Shown piece by piece: positions 54,102 to 63,564 of a stretch of 64,000 nt of DNA. Position numbers and translations under genes: made by a program. This stretch comes from Candidatus Aminicenantota bacterium (GTDB lineage: Bacteria; Acidobacteriota; Aminicenantia; Aminicenantales; Aminicenantaceae). How positions within the stretch are numbered: the first letter of the stretch is position 1; each line of letters begins with the position of its first letter. The DNA lies in the NCBI GenBank assembly GCA_020348385.1, contig CP070750.1, positions 62,001 to 126,000 of the forward strand, written 5' to 3'. A model generated the notes under the pieces. It did not search any database. It was not told where the DNA came from and saw only the letters and a list, made by a program, of their open reading frames with translations.

Positions 54102-55262
54102 TTAGCCGTCCGAAGGCTGCCACCCGAGTTTCTCCAAAGCGGCATATAATTCCGGTTGAAGAGAGTTGTCATCCCGAGCTGAGATCAGCGGTCGGAGGGC
54201 ACGCCTGTCCCCTATTTCACCGAGAATCCTCACCGCGGTTTTCCGTTCTCTGGGATCGCCGCTTTTGAGCTGAGCGACCAAAGGACCCACAGCGGACGCC
54301 CCGATTTTGATCAGTGACTTTTCCGCCTCGACTTGGACAGTGGGAGATTCAGAATTCACGACATTCTGCAAAAGCCCTTCCACTGCCGGGCTGCCGCCGA
54401 TATCACCCAACGCCCGGGTGGCTGCGATCGCGATTTCGGGCCGTTTGTGGTTCAGCAGAGCTGACAGCGGCTCGACCGCCCGGTCGTCTCCGATGTATCC
54501 GAGTGTTTCAGCGGCCTTCTGTATCTCGGAGGAGGCACTGATTCTCAGCAGAGGGATCAGGAGCTCAACCGCTGGCTCTCCGATCGCAGCCAGTCGTTCC
54601 CATTGACGTTCGGCCAGGGAAAGAGCCGCATCTTCTGTCACATCACCCGGTTGCCAGCCCATCCGCTTCAAGACGGCGGCCAAATGTGCGGACCAGGATT
54701 CCTCCGGAGCGGCCTTGAGCACCGTAACTAAAGGTGGCACGGCACGGTTAGCTGCCAGCCTTTCCAGGGCCTCGGCGAGGGGAACGATCAGAGAGGGGCT
54801 TTTGGGTGATACGAGATCTATAAGACCGGAGATCACGGATTTTCCTTCAATCCTTTCCAATGCCTGGATCAGGACGATTGCCTGCTTCGCGTTCTGGACC
54901 TTTTCCTTCAACATGCCGAGAAGTGCCCCCACCGCCGGCCGGCCGATATTTGCGAGAGCGGACAACTCCTGCCTGCAGGATGCAGGATCACGTTCTTTGA
55001 TCCGGCTGATAAGTGCTGGGATAGCGCGATGGTCCCTGATCCTGCCAAGGGCCATCACGACTGTGGACCCGCGATCACGTCCCTCATCTTCCAGCATAAA
55101 AAGAAGCGGCTCCGTTGCCGTACGGTCCCCCAGTTCACCCAGTGCTTCTGCGGCTTTTTCCTGAACCTCGGGATCTTTTCTGTAATTCAGGGCCTTAATC
55201 AAACCCGAGATATCCCTCCGGACCTTTAATTTGTTTATATTCGGTGGACCGAAAATCGGCAA
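54102..55262 (-). CDS. HEAT-repeat protein (PBS-lyase type repeats, 386 aa)
   Basis: Almost the whole chain consists of about eleven HEAT/PBS-lyase repeats, such as 'EKAAEALGELGDRTATEPLLFML', 'VVMALGRIRDHRAIPALI', 'EIAIAATRALGDIGGSPAV' and 'KTAVRILGEIGDRRALRPLI'. Such solenoids bind proteins or act as scaffolds; no catalytic part is present. The start is probably TTG 55262, six bases after a perfect AAGGAGG; an ATG at 55304 lies upstream without such a site. No signal peptide is seen. It is convergent with the hydroxyproline cassette. Confidence 0.85.
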   Translation of the reverse strand: MPIFGPPNINKLKVRRDISGLIKALNYRKDPEVQEKAAEALGELGDRTATEPLLFMLEDEGRDRGSTVVMALGRIRDHRAIPALISRIKERDPASCRQELSALANIGRPAVGALLGMLKEKVQNAKQAIVLIQALERIEGKSVISGLIDLVSPKSPSLIVPLAEALERLAANRAVPPLVTVLKAAPEESWSAHLAAVLKRMGWQPGDVTEDAALSLAERQWERLAAIGEPAVELLIPLLRISASSEIQKAAETLGYIGDDRAVEPLSALLNHKRPEIAIAATRALGDIGGSPAVEGLLQNVVNSESPTVQVEAEKSLIKIGASAVGPLVAQLKSGDPRERKTAVRILGEIGDRRALRPLISARDDNSLQPELYAALEKLGWQPSDG

Positions 55263-55647
55263 GCGAGGCCTCCTTGTGGAATCATAACATGGCAGGATTA
55301 ACATAGCACAGAAAAATTTTGCTGGTCAAAAGCCACTCATAGGGCGTGATGATCGAGTCCATCGATTATTCCAGGATATCTAGGAAGAATCCTTAATTCT
55401 GTGATGGGCATCAATGTCATAGGTTCAGAGGCATAGGGATAAGCCTGAAGCGACATTGAAGGTCCATCCTCCCCCTAGGTCCCGACGAGGGAAATCCCAG
55501 GGGAGGAAGGTCGAGGAGGCGGCATATATATTCATCACGGAATTAATGATGGACATCGGGAGCTTGGCAGGACTTGACTTTGTTCTAGTTTATAAGAATA
55601 ATTTTTCCATCCTGGATAGCCCAGGACCATATTTATGGAGTATTGGC
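55263..55647. other. Intergenic region with a hairpin and possible repeat fragment
   Basis: This 385-bp gap lies between the HEAT and amidohydrolase genes. It contains TGAAGCGACATTGAAGG (55445-55461), which resembles the leading block of the dispersed repeat family. Next to it is an imperfect inverted repeat, TCCTCCCC / GGGGAGGA (55468-55475 and 55498-55505). I see no gene in it. Confidence 0.4.
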
Positions 55648-57369
55648 ATGTTTAACAAACTTATTCCCGGTGCGTTTTTCATTTTTGTTATGGTTTTTAT
55701 GATGGCCATGTTTTTTGGCTGTTCAAAAAAAGAGCCGGCAGACCTGGTTTTGAAAAACGGAAAGATCGTTACAGTCGATGAATCTGTGCCAGAAGCGCAG
55801 GCCCTGGCTGTACTGGGAGATACGATCGTGGCCGTAGGTAGCGATGAGCAGGTCGAATCCTACGTCGGAGAAAACACCGAGGTGATTGACCTGGATGGGA
55901 AGTTGGCAATCCCGGGCTTCATTGAAAGCCATGGCCATTTCTCGAGTATTGGACGGTCCAAAATGCAACTGGACTTGATGAATGTCAAAAACTGGGATGA
56001 GGTCATTGCCATGGTTGCAGAAGCCGCAAAAAGCGCCGAGCCAGGAGAGTGGATTCTGGGCAGAGGATGGCACCAGGAAAAGTGGGACAAAACACCCGAG
56101 CCCAACGTCGATGGGTTGCCCTATCATCATGAACTGAGCAAGGTTTCTCCGGATAATCCTGTTTTTCTTTCCCATGCCAGTGGGCACTCCGGGTATGCCA
56201 ATGCCATGGCTATGGAGTTGGGGGGAATCACAAAGGATACTCCCGATCCTCCGGGGGGGGAGATTGTCAAGGATCCTGAGGGAAATCCGATTGGCGTGTT
56301 CAGAGAAACGGCCCAAGGATTGGTCCAGAGAATCCTTAGCCATTACATGGACGAACGGACTCCTGACCAGGTCGATGCCGAACGGAGAGAAATCGTTGGG
56401 CTTGCGGATAAAGAATGTATAGCCAAGGGAATTACCAGTTTTCACGATGCAGGATCCTCGTACGGAACCATCGATCTATTCAAGGAATTTGTTGATCAAG
56501 GAAAACTTGGGGTGAGGCTTTATGTCATGGCTTCTGCCAGCAATGATCAATTGAAGGATAGACTATCCGAGTACAGAATCATCGGGATGGGCAACAATCA
56601 TCTGACAGTGCGTTCAATCAAGCGCTTGATCGATGGAGCTTTAGGACCTCATGGGGCGTGGCTGCTCGAACCATACACCGATCTTCCATCCAGCACAGGA
56701 TTGAATACGTCTCCTGTAGAAGAGATCAAAGAGACGGCCAAAATTGCGATCGAAAATGATTTTCAGCTCAATATCCATGCCATCGGGGATAGAGCAAATA
56801 GGGAAGTTTTGCATATTTATGAAGAGGCATTCAAGGCCCACCCTGATAAAAAAGATTTACGGTGGCGTATCGAACATTCCCAGCATCTTCACCCTGATGA
56901 CATCCCACGTTTTGGCCAGTTGGGAGTGATTGCTTCGATGCAGGGTATCCACTGCACATCTGATGGTCCGTATGTCCTCAAACGATTGGGTGAAAAGAGG
57001 GCTGAAGAGGGAGCCTATGTGTGGCAAAAACTGATGAAAACAGAGGCTGTTATCTGCAACGGGACAGATGCTCCGGTCGAGGATGTGGATCCCATCGCTT
57101 GTTATTATGCGACAGTGTCACGGATGACATGGGAGGGAGAAGTTTTTTACCCTGACCAAAGAATGAGCCGGATGGAGGCTTTGCGATCCTACACCCTAAA
57201 CGGAGCCTATGCTGCTTTCCAGGAGGACCTGTTGGGCTCCCTGACACCCGGAAAACTCGCCGACATCACCATTCTTTCCAAGGATATCATGACATGCGCT
57301 GAGGAAGAGATCCCAGCGACGGAGGTTTTGTACACCATCGTGGGCGGCAAGATCGTCTACCAAAAGTAA
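55648..57369 (+). CDS. YtcJ-like amidohydrolase, putative lipoprotein (573 aa)
   Basis: The ATG at 55648 (GGAG ten bases upstream) gives a lipoprotein signal ending 'MAMFFGC' (C25). The amidohydrolase-3 fold follows: 'IPGFIESHGHFSSIG' (H95, H97), 'ILGRGWHQEKW', 'NIHAIGDRANREVLHIYEEA', 'RIEHSQHLHPDDI' and 'CNGTDAPVEDVDP'. An in-frame ATG at 55546 would hide the lipobox. YtcJ-type enzymes act on N-substituted amides or cyclic compounds; the substrate is unknown. It is followed by repeat copy C. Confidence 0.9.
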   Translation: MFNKLIPGAFFIFVMVFMMAMFFGCSKKEPADLVLKNGKIVTVDESVPEAQALAVLGDTIVAVGSDEQVESYVGENTEVIDLDGKLAIPGFIESHGHFSSIGRSKMQLDLMNVKNWDEVIAMVAEAAKSAEPGEWILGRGWHQEKWDKTPEPNVDGLPYHHELSKVSPDNPVFLSHASGHSGYANAMAMELGGITKDTPDPPGGEIVKDPEGNPIGVFRETAQGLVQRILSHYMDERTPDQVDAERREIVGLADKECIAKGITSFHDAGSSYGTIDLFKEFVDQGKLGVRLYVMASASNDQLKDRLSEYRIIGMGNNHLTVRSIKRLIDGALGPHGAWLLEPYTDLPSSTGLNTSPVEEIKETAKIAIENDFQLNIHAIGDRANREVLHIYEEAFKAHPDKKDLRWRIEHSQHLHPDDIPRFGQLGVIASMQGIHCTSDGPYVLKRLGEKRAEEGAYVWQKLMKTEAVICNGTDAPVEDVDPIACYYATVSRMTWEGEVFYPDQRMSRMEALRSYTLNGAYAAFQEDLLGSLTPGKLADITILSKDIMTCAEEEIPATEVLYTIVGGKIVYQK

Positions 57370-57370
57370 G

Positions 57371-57645
57371 CGATTTTTTGTCATTTGACATCCCCTCCGC
57401 TTTAGTTCGGATTTTTAACGTCATTCATTCCCCATCCTTCGCGGCGGCTGCGGAACTGTGCATGCACACCCCACCCTTGCAACTTACCCTCTGTTAATCC
57501 AGATCTCTCACCCTTTTGTATAGTCATGCTCAATACATCCTCGTCGCCTGACTCTGTCGGGTTCCCTCGAAGAACCACCTGTAAAGAAGGCTGGGTTAGG
57601 TTGGGTCGGGATCCTCAATGTCGCTGCAGGAATCCCAAATGACCA
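57371..57645 (-). repeat. Dispersed intergenic repeat, copy C
   Basis: This fills most of the 317-bp gap between the amidohydrolase and radical SAM genes, which converge on it. In the reverse direction it matches copies A and B. Copy C is the only one with a longish frame: reading the minus strand it is open for about 60 codons ('VVLRGNPTESGDEDVLSMTI' and on), but the other copies break that frame. It may be a remnant of a coding sequence or of a structured RNA. Confidence 0.75.
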
Positions 57646-57686
57646 AAAATGTCGGTGATTAGTCAAACGAAAAAGAAGAGAATAAT

Positions 57687-58784
57687 TCAGGCTAAGAGGT
57701 GGAGGTTGCCGACTTTTACGCGACACAGCCCTGCCGATCGAGCTGCTTCCAGACATCTTTGGGCGTGCTTTCGGGTTGTGGAAGGGAGATCCTGCATTTG
57801 GAATTGGGGGTGGAACGCTAAAAGACTGTATGGGATATCGGGATTCAACGAAGCGATAAAAGCAGCGATCTGACCGACTTCCTGTTCGTCGACATAACCT
57901 GGAACCATAAGCGTGGAGGCGATCAAGAATGGAGGAACGGGTCTTTTGGGAATAAGTTCGGCAAGACGTTCGAAGTTGGACAGAGTCCATTTGTTCGAAA
58001 CTCCGCAGAGGGCGAAGTGAAGCCCCAAGTCCCATGTTTTCAGATCGAATTTCACACATCCGCCGCTTAAAAGTGAGAGTTCGGACATTTTTTCCAAAAG
58101 TTTGGGATTCATCGCGCCGTTGGTCTCCCAACAGATGCGCAGAATGCGTTCTTTTTTCTTTTCCAAAGCCCGCTTTGAGGCATGGATGGCATACGGAAGA
58201 TGGGGCGTGGGATCGCCCCCGAAATAACATATGCAGGCAGTCCTCTCATCCACGCCGTTCACGATAAAATCCGGACCCTTGTCTCCTTTTTTTGTGGATT
58301 GTGTCCTGTAATGCCAGTTCTGGCAAAAAAGACAGTTGAAAGTGCAGGAGTGGAAAAAGACCGCTTGGTTCTTGTACCCGTATTCAGCCTTTTTGGTATA
58401 TGAATACTCGGGATAACCGCAACTTGTTCCTCCTGGGCAGACCCAATCCCCCACACAGTTTGTCGGGAGAGGATCGTCGTACCAGGAGAGATTCCCTTCC
58501 TGGGGTCCACCCCCGCTGATCTTAGTCCCGACATTTAATCTTGTTCCGCAGAACCCCTTTTCCCCTGGAGATATTCGGCATTGATTCACGCAGAATTGGC
58601 AGAGGATGCCTTTTTTTGACTCTGGAGGTTTGGGCGGGAGGGAAAACATTTCTCTCGTTCTGGCGTGGACCTTTTCCAGATGAAGCCTGACATCGTAGAA
58701 GTGATTCCGAATACAATCCACACAGGTATCGAGAGGGGATGATATAAGGATGGAATCTCTACCACAGTGAATGCATTGGCCCAT
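57687..58784 (-). CDS. Radical SAM protein, pyruvate-formate-lyase-activase-like
   Basis: The 365-residue protein has an N-terminal zinc ribbon (C4xxC7, C21xxC24), a second cysteine group 'LCQFCVNQCRI', and the radical SAM cluster C147-x3-C151-x2-C154 ('HSCTFNCLFCQNW'), followed by 'YFGGDPTPHLPY' and 'ICWETNGAMNPKLLEKM'. It resembles AmmeMemoRadiSam/YjjW-type activases, although no AMMECR1 or MEMO gene is next to it. The partner or substrate is unknown. It diverges from the alpha/beta hydrolase gene. Confidence 0.85.
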   Translation of the reverse strand: MGQCIHCGRDSILISSPLDTCVDCIRNHFYDVRLHLEKVHARTREMFSLPPKPPESKKGILCQFCVNQCRISPGEKGFCGTRLNVGTKISGGGPQEGNLSWYDDPLPTNCVGDWVCPGGTSCGYPEYSYTKKAEYGYKNQAVFFHSCTFNCLFCQNWHYRTQSTKKGDKGPDFIVNGVDERTACICYFGGDPTPHLPYAIHASKRALEKKKERILRICWETNGAMNPKLLEKMSELSLLSGGCVKFDLKTWDLGLHFALCGVSNKWTLSNFERLAELIPKRPVPPFLIASTLMVPGYVDEQEVGQIAAFIASLNPDIPYSLLAFHPQFQMQDLPSTTRKHAQRCLEAARSAGLCRVKVGNLHLLA

Positions 58785-58811
58785 AATGTTTATTGCCCGT
58801 ACCCGATATTA

Positions 58812-58817
58812 TATAAT
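58812..58817 (+). promoter_or_regulatory. Candidate -10 box for the alpha/beta hydrolase gene
   Basis: A perfect TATAAT lies 27 bp before the ATG at 58845. No good -35 is at the right distance (TTGCCC is too close). It supports 58845 rather than 58767 as the start. Confidence 0.35.
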
Positions 58818-58844
58818 GAGAATTCGCAAATTCCCAATTATGAA

Positions 58845-59603
58845 ATGGAACGAAAAATCTATTTTCTGAGTAGCAAAGGGCATAAGCTCTGCGGGATTTT
58901 GTCCGATCCTTCCGGTGACAAACGTCGGCCGCTCATTGTTATGTGCCACGGATTCACCACAAGCAAGGATGGCCGCACCTATGTGCGCCTGGAAGAAATA
59001 TTGAATAGGAAGAAATTTTCCACCTTCCGGTTCGATTTTTTCGGACACGGAGAAAGTGTGGGGGAGTTTGATAAAATAACGATTTCCGAAGCTGTGGATG
59101 ACGTGCAGAGTGCGATCCGATTCGTAAAGGATTCCGGATACGAACGAATAGGTCTTGTGGGCTCGAGTTTCGGAGGATTTGCCAGCATCCTGACCGCCGG
59201 CAAATCTGATGATGTGTTTGTTTTAGCCTTGAAGTCTCCCGTATCTGACTATCTGGGCCTGCTGATTGCACGGGATAATGATATAGATATTGATGCCTGG
59301 AGACAGGTAGGCTTTATCGTCATCGAGTCGTCTGATGGGAAAAAGGTAAGGCTGAATTATTCTTTTTTTGCCGATGCGGAGGGGATAAACGGTTATGCCT
59401 TTGCCGAAAATATAAAAGTGCCCACTTTGATTGTGCATGGGGATAACGATGATACAGTACCGCTTGCGCAGAGCCAAAAGACAGCCGATCTCATCCGCGA
59501 TTGCAGATTAGAGATCATCGAAGGAGCTGACCACACCTTCTCCGATCCTCAACACTTCGAATTGATGCTCGATCGCATCTCTCGGTTTATTTTTCGAACT
59601 TGA
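58845..59603 (+). CDS. Alpha/beta hydrolase (serine esterase/acylaminoacyl-peptidase-like)
   Basis: The 252-residue protein has the hydrolase fold with 'VMCHGFTTSKDG' (oxyanion), the nucleophile elbow G-S-S-F-G ('GLVGSSFGGFAS'), acid 'VHGDNDDTVP' and base 'GADHTFSD'. It has no signal peptide. It resembles short feruloyl-esterase-type and YitV-type hydrolases; the substrate is not known. An ATG at 58767 in the same frame overlaps the divergent gene and the -10 box. The 3' end overlaps the convergent M28 peptidase gene by 17 bp. Confidence 0.87.
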   Translation: MERKIYFLSSKGHKLCGILSDPSGDKRRPLIVMCHGFTTSKDGRTYVRLEEILNRKKFSTFRFDFFGHGESVGEFDKITISEAVDDVQSAIRFVKDSGYERIGLVGSSFGGFASILTAGKSDDVFVLALKSPVSDYLGLLIARDNDIDIDAWRQVGFIVIESSDGKKVRLNYSFFADAEGINGYAFAENIKVPTLIVHGDNDDTVPLAQSQKTADLIRDCRLEIIEGADHTFSDPQHFELMLDRISRFIFRT

Positions 59604-61686
59604 TGATGCCCGCTTTGGCCAAGAGTTCGATGAATTCCTGAACCCATTTTAAAGAAACCGGCTCATATTCTGCACTTACTGCATTGCGTATGTCGAGAAC
59701 ACTCCGTTTTCCATCGATGAAATTGAATATCTCATAAGTCGCTCGGCTATCCCCGCCAGAAAGGACCGCGTTAATATCGATTCCGGTCCCAATGCCTTCG
59801 AGCTTGGCCTGGAGGTAACCTCTTCCCAGCGGTCCTTTAAGATCAGGATTGCGGACAGGGGTTGCCTTTTGCGCTTCAATTTCCTCTGTTGACAGGACGA
59901 TCTCCTGCGCTTCTAGCTTTTTTGTCTTGCAGCTCAGAATATAAAATTTTTGCAGGTCCTCCAGACTGTTTTTCTTTCTCCCCTTCATGGCCAAAATCAA
60001 CTCATCGACGAATCGATCCACCGTTTCGTCCCTCTGAGAATAGTTTTTCACGCTGGCCAAGGTGGCGATTTCCCGCCTGTAAGCCTGTTCTATGAAGTTT
60101 ATAGATTCTTTGTAAGTCTTGTGGAATGTTTCCGTAAGATCATAGTTCAGATAGTCAAAGCTTCTTTTTATCTCAAGGGCGATGCGGGACTGTGCTCTGT
60201 TGTACACTTCTCCTGCTAGCTTTTGTGCCTTGTGCGGGCAATCATCGGCGAGATAGACGGCAGCCGCAGCAGTCAAAAAACTGGACCTTTTGAGTTGCGT
60301 AGGGTCGCATATTTCCGGTTTGTCACCGCTGGTGTGATAATACCGGTCAGGCCAGACAAGAAAAAAGGCCATAGGAATTCCCAGCAATCCGTCGTTGAAC
60401 ACCCATTGATCGCTTCCCCCCACATAATCGGCTATGCGGTACCGAAAAGCATCGCGGCTTCCGGAAAGAGAATACACAGGATAGGAAAAACCTCCTCTAT
60501 TCATTAAGGGCTCGACATTGTGGGCGGCGATGAATTCAGTCAGGTTGACCAGGATGTCGTTGATGTAGTGAGGCCTGGAATCCGGTGTCTGATGAAGAAA
60601 AAAGGTGGAGTTGTTATCGTTTAAATACTGGCCAACCATATCCAAATTAATGCCGGCAATTGTTTTTTCGACGATGTCTGGATGAGTGGCGGCATAAGCG
60701 ATGCTTCCTGTCATTTCGGGTACCCACAAGAATCGCAGAGTTCTCTTGGGCGGTTTTATCTTCCCCTCCTCGATCAATCTCTTCAGAGCTCTTGCGATTT
60801 CGAGGAGGCAAGCGCTTCCCGAAGCGTTGTCATTAGCGCCGGGTTTATAATGACAGAGATGGGCAGTGAAAAGGATTTCTTCATATACCAGCTCGGCCCC
60901 CGGAATGGTTGCGATGACATTTTCGTAATGCCATGGATGTGTTTCCGCTTTGACGACAGCCCGCACCACCATCTTTTCCTCACGTAAAACCCTGGCTTTT
61001 AACTCCTCACCCCTTCGGTTGGAAAGTCCAAACCCAAAAGTGGGATTTTTGGTGCGGAGTCGAATACTGCTCACATTGTCCGGTTCATCATGCGCATATC
61101 GTGTGTTGATGACCACAACACCCAAAGCCCCATACTGGTCCACAGCGAGGTCGGCTACGGTTCCGATGTATCCGTCGGCGAGAACGATTTTTTCCCTTAC
61201 GTCGATATTTTCATAATCTTTCGAAGATGTGCCCTCTCCCACATAGATCAGTTCTCCTTTGACATCACAACTCTGGCTTGTGATAGCGAGAGAGACCGGA
61301 ATTTCTGCATAGCTAGTTAGCTTTTCTTCGTAGGGCTCTACGACCCACAACTCGGCAAACTCGGCGTCCCAGGCGGGGCTGGATTTGTACATGTAATAAT
61401 ACTTTTCACCATCGGCTGGATACTCTTCGATCTGGACATCGCTGAGTCCAAATTTCCGGGCCTGTTCAGCCACCCATTCGGCAGCCTGGCGGTAGCTTCG
61501 GCTGGGCTGAAGCCGGCTGTGATGAGCAATGTGCCGTATGTAATCCTGCGCGAGTTCTCCGGATATTTCGTTGTTCAAAGCCCGGATATCCGCCTCTGAC
61601 AGAATCGAAACCTTGTTTTGGGGAATCAAGAAGCTGGTTAAAATGAGAATGGAAGCCAGTAGAAGATACAGGGAATTTTTTCTCAT
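59587..61686 (-). CDS. Exported M28-family peptidase with PA domain and PqqD-like C-terminus (699 aa)
   Basis: A signal peptide ('LYLLLASILILTSFLIPQ') leads an M28 zinc peptidase. Its ligands appear in 'FTAHLCHYKPGANDNASG' (H, D), 'WVPEMTGSIAY' (E), 'INLDMVG' (D) and 'RYYHTSGD' (H). A PA-type insertion (about residues 150-260, 'GVVVINTRYAHDEP') lies before the second metal ligands. The last 80 residues ('YEIFNFIDGKRSVLDIRNAVSAEYEP', split) look like a winged PqqD-type module, unusual for M28 enzymes. It probably acts as an aminopeptidase outside the cytoplasm. AAGGAGGA precedes the ATG. Confidence 0.87.
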   Translation of the reverse strand: MRKNSLYLLLASILILTSFLIPQNKVSILSEADIRALNNEISGELAQDYIRHIAHHSRLQPSRSYRQAAEWVAEQARKFGLSDVQIEEYPADGEKYYYMYKSSPAWDAEFAELWVVEPYEEKLTSYAEIPVSLAITSQSCDVKGELIYVGEGTSSKDYENIDVREKIVLADGYIGTVADLAVDQYGALGVVVINTRYAHDEPDNVSSIRLRTKNPTFGFGLSNRRGEELKARVLREEKMVVRAVVKAETHPWHYENVIATIPGAELVYEEILFTAHLCHYKPGANDNASGSACLLEIARALKRLIEEGKIKPPKRTLRFLWVPEMTGSIAYAATHPDIVEKTIAGINLDMVGQYLNDNNSTFFLHQTPDSRPHYINDILVNLTEFIAAHNVEPLMNRGGFSYPVYSLSGSRDAFRYRIADYVGGSDQWVFNDGLLGIPMAFFLVWPDRYYHTSGDKPEICDPTQLKRSSFLTAAAAVYLADDCPHKAQKLAGEVYNRAQSRIALEIKRSFDYLNYDLTETFHKTYKESINFIEQAYRREIATLASVKNYSQRDETVDRFVDELILAMKGRKKNSLEDLQKFYILSCKTKKLEAQEIVLSTEEIEAQKATPVRNPDLKGPLGRGYLQAKLEGIGTGIDINAVLSGGDSRATYEIFNFIDGKRSVLDIRNAVSAEYEPVSLKWVQEFIELLAKAGIIKFEK

Positions 61687-61814
61687 GATTTCCTCCTTGA
61701 TCCCCTATATCACACGCGTGTTTTTTGGTCAACATTGTGAACGTCCTGCGGATTGAACTAGAGCTTGATGTGATATTCATCCTGTGATAAACAAAAAAGG
61801 CCATTGGATCAATA

Positions 61815-63101
61815 ATGAGTGAAGTCCCTAGAACGCCGCCCAAAACTTTTGGGGATAAACTAAAGTTGATCGGTCCAGGGATCATCCTGGCAGCCGCTGC
61901 TATCGGTTCAGGAGAGTTGATCCTGACGCCCAGAGCCGGAGCTCTTTTTGGCCTTTCGATAGGGTGGATAATTCTTGTATCGATCGTGTATAAGATGTTC
62001 CTGACTTTGGGATTAGCACGTTACACCATTGCCACTGGAGAGGATATCTTTGTGGGATTCTCCCATCTTCCCGGCCCGCGTTACTGGTTCGTTTGGGTGA
62101 TGGGTGTGATCTATTTGCTCGGAGCTGTGGGTTACTCCGGCATCAGCCTGGCCTGTGGATCGGCCCTGTATGCTCTATTCCCATCCCTGACCATGGTCCA
62201 TTGGGCGGTTATTGTCGTTATCCTCGCCTACGTACTTCTTCTTTCCGGTTCCTACGGACCTGTGGAGAAAGCGGCCTTTATCCTTTCTTTTGTCTTGATC
62301 GTAGGTGTTCTGTACAGCCTTGCGGCCCTTCGTCCCGATATAGCATGGTTTTTCAATGGCTTAGCCCCAAAATTGCCTTCTGGATCCGGTCAGACAGCGG
62401 TCAGTTTGCTGGGATGGACAGCAGGCGGAACATCCACCTTGATCTACAGTTTTTGGATTCTGGAAAAGGGGATAGGGAAGGGCAAATGTGAAGGGGAAAA
62501 TTTCAAAGGATGGCTTTCCTTGATCCGTCTGGATACGGGAATTTCCTATTTTCTGATGATCCTGATATCCTTCGCATTCTTGACGATTGGTGTTTTGGTT
62601 TTGAGAACGGCTGGGCCGGATGGGGGTCCCTTGATCCCCGCTCGGGAGGAAACCACATCTGTCCTTTCCCGACTTTTAACCGTCGCCACAGGTCCTCAGA
62701 CAAAATTCATATTCCTTGTGGCTGCCTTGGCCATCCTGTATTCGACAGTGATTGGACTGGTCGATGGAAAGTCAAGGGCTCTCCGCTCGGCCACCCAGAT
62801 TATTTTCCCAAAATCCAAGAGGATATCCGATAAAAACATGTATCGCTTGTTTGCGACACTGATGTGTTTGATCATCTTTGCCTTCCTGTTTACTAAAAGG
62901 CCGGTGGTGTTGATCGTCCTTATCTCTGCCGTAGAAGCTCCAGTCCTTTCGGTTTCTGCCATTATGCTTATTTACCTGTTGCACAAAAAATTGCCGCGGG
63001 CTCTACGCCCAGGATTCGCATGGTACGGGGTGATTGTCTGCGGGACGATAGTCTACCTCGTTCTATCGAGCATCATGCTGATCAAAACCCTGCTCGGGTA
63101 G
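61815..63101 (+). CDS. Divergent Nramp-family membrane transporter
   Basis: The 428-residue protein has about 11 membrane helices with the Nramp arrangement. The first helix reads 'GPGIILAAAAIGSGELILTP', where the metal-binding DPGN of classical Nramp is replaced by GSGE. Helix 6 reads 'GWTAGGTSTLIYSFWI' without the MPH motif. It therefore belongs to an Nramp-related branch whose substrate may not be Mn2+ or Fe2+. No regulator is nearby. Confidence 0.85.
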   Translation: MSEVPRTPPKTFGDKLKLIGPGIILAAAAIGSGELILTPRAGALFGLSIGWIILVSIVYKMFLTLGLARYTIATGEDIFVGFSHLPGPRYWFVWVMGVIYLLGAVGYSGISLACGSALYALFPSLTMVHWAVIVVILAYVLLLSGSYGPVEKAAFILSFVLIVGVLYSLAALRPDIAWFFNGLAPKLPSGSGQTAVSLLGWTAGGTSTLIYSFWILEKGIGKGKCEGENFKGWLSLIRLDTGISYFLMILISFAFLTIGVLVLRTAGPDGGPLIPAREETTSVLSRLLTVATGPQTKFIFLVAALAILYSTVIGLVDGKSRALRSATQIIFPKSKRISDKNMYRLFATLMCLIIFAFLFTKRPVVLIVLISAVEAPVLSVSAIMLIYLLHKKLPRALRPGFAWYGVIVCGTIVYLVLSSIMLIKTLLG

Positions 63102-63150
63102 TTTTAGGATTTAGCTGAAAAACTGGATCATGAAAAGGGTATGGTAAAAA

Positions 63151-63564
63151 TCATTCAGTTGTCTTTGGAACAAGGTGTTTTTCGATTAGGCCTTTGATCG
63201 TCTCTGCTGTTTTTTGGTAGGCAGACATATCTTGGCCATACGGGTCTTCGATGTCCCAGAGGGTGAACCGCACCGATAAAGATGGGTGTCGATTTTTGAG
63301 TGCTTCGAACACATAGGCATCGAGCGCTATGATGTGTTCAAAAAGGCCGATATGGATGTCTGAAACACTTCTTGCCGTATGATGAGAAATATCGATGTCA
63401 TGCAGTTCGCGGAGAACCTCGATGGCATCGTGGGTTGCGCCGTTCAGTAAGGGCGCTAGGCCTGCGCTTTCGATCCTGATTTGTTCTCCCAGAATCAGTT
63501 TTGCCAGCCCCTCGGCCATCGGGCTACGGCACGCATTCCCGTAACAGACGAATAAAATACTCAT
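63151..63564 (-). CDS. Low-molecular-weight protein phosphatase
   Basis: The 137-residue protein carries the C-x5-R phosphatase loop (C7-YGNAC-R13, 'VCYGNACRSPMAEG') and the general acid in 'WDIEDPYGQD'. It is of the LMW-PTP/YwlE class, which removes phosphate from tyrosine or arginine; the two cannot be separated with confidence here. Arsenate reductase is a less likely reading because no other ars gene is present. Confidence 0.92.
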   Translation of the reverse strand: MSILFVCYGNACRSPMAEGLAKLILGEQIRIESAGLAPLLNGATHDAIEVLRELHDIDISHHTARSVSDIHIGLFEHIIALDAYVFEALKNRHPSLSVRFTLWDIEDPYGQDMSAYQKTAETIKGLIEKHLVPKTTE

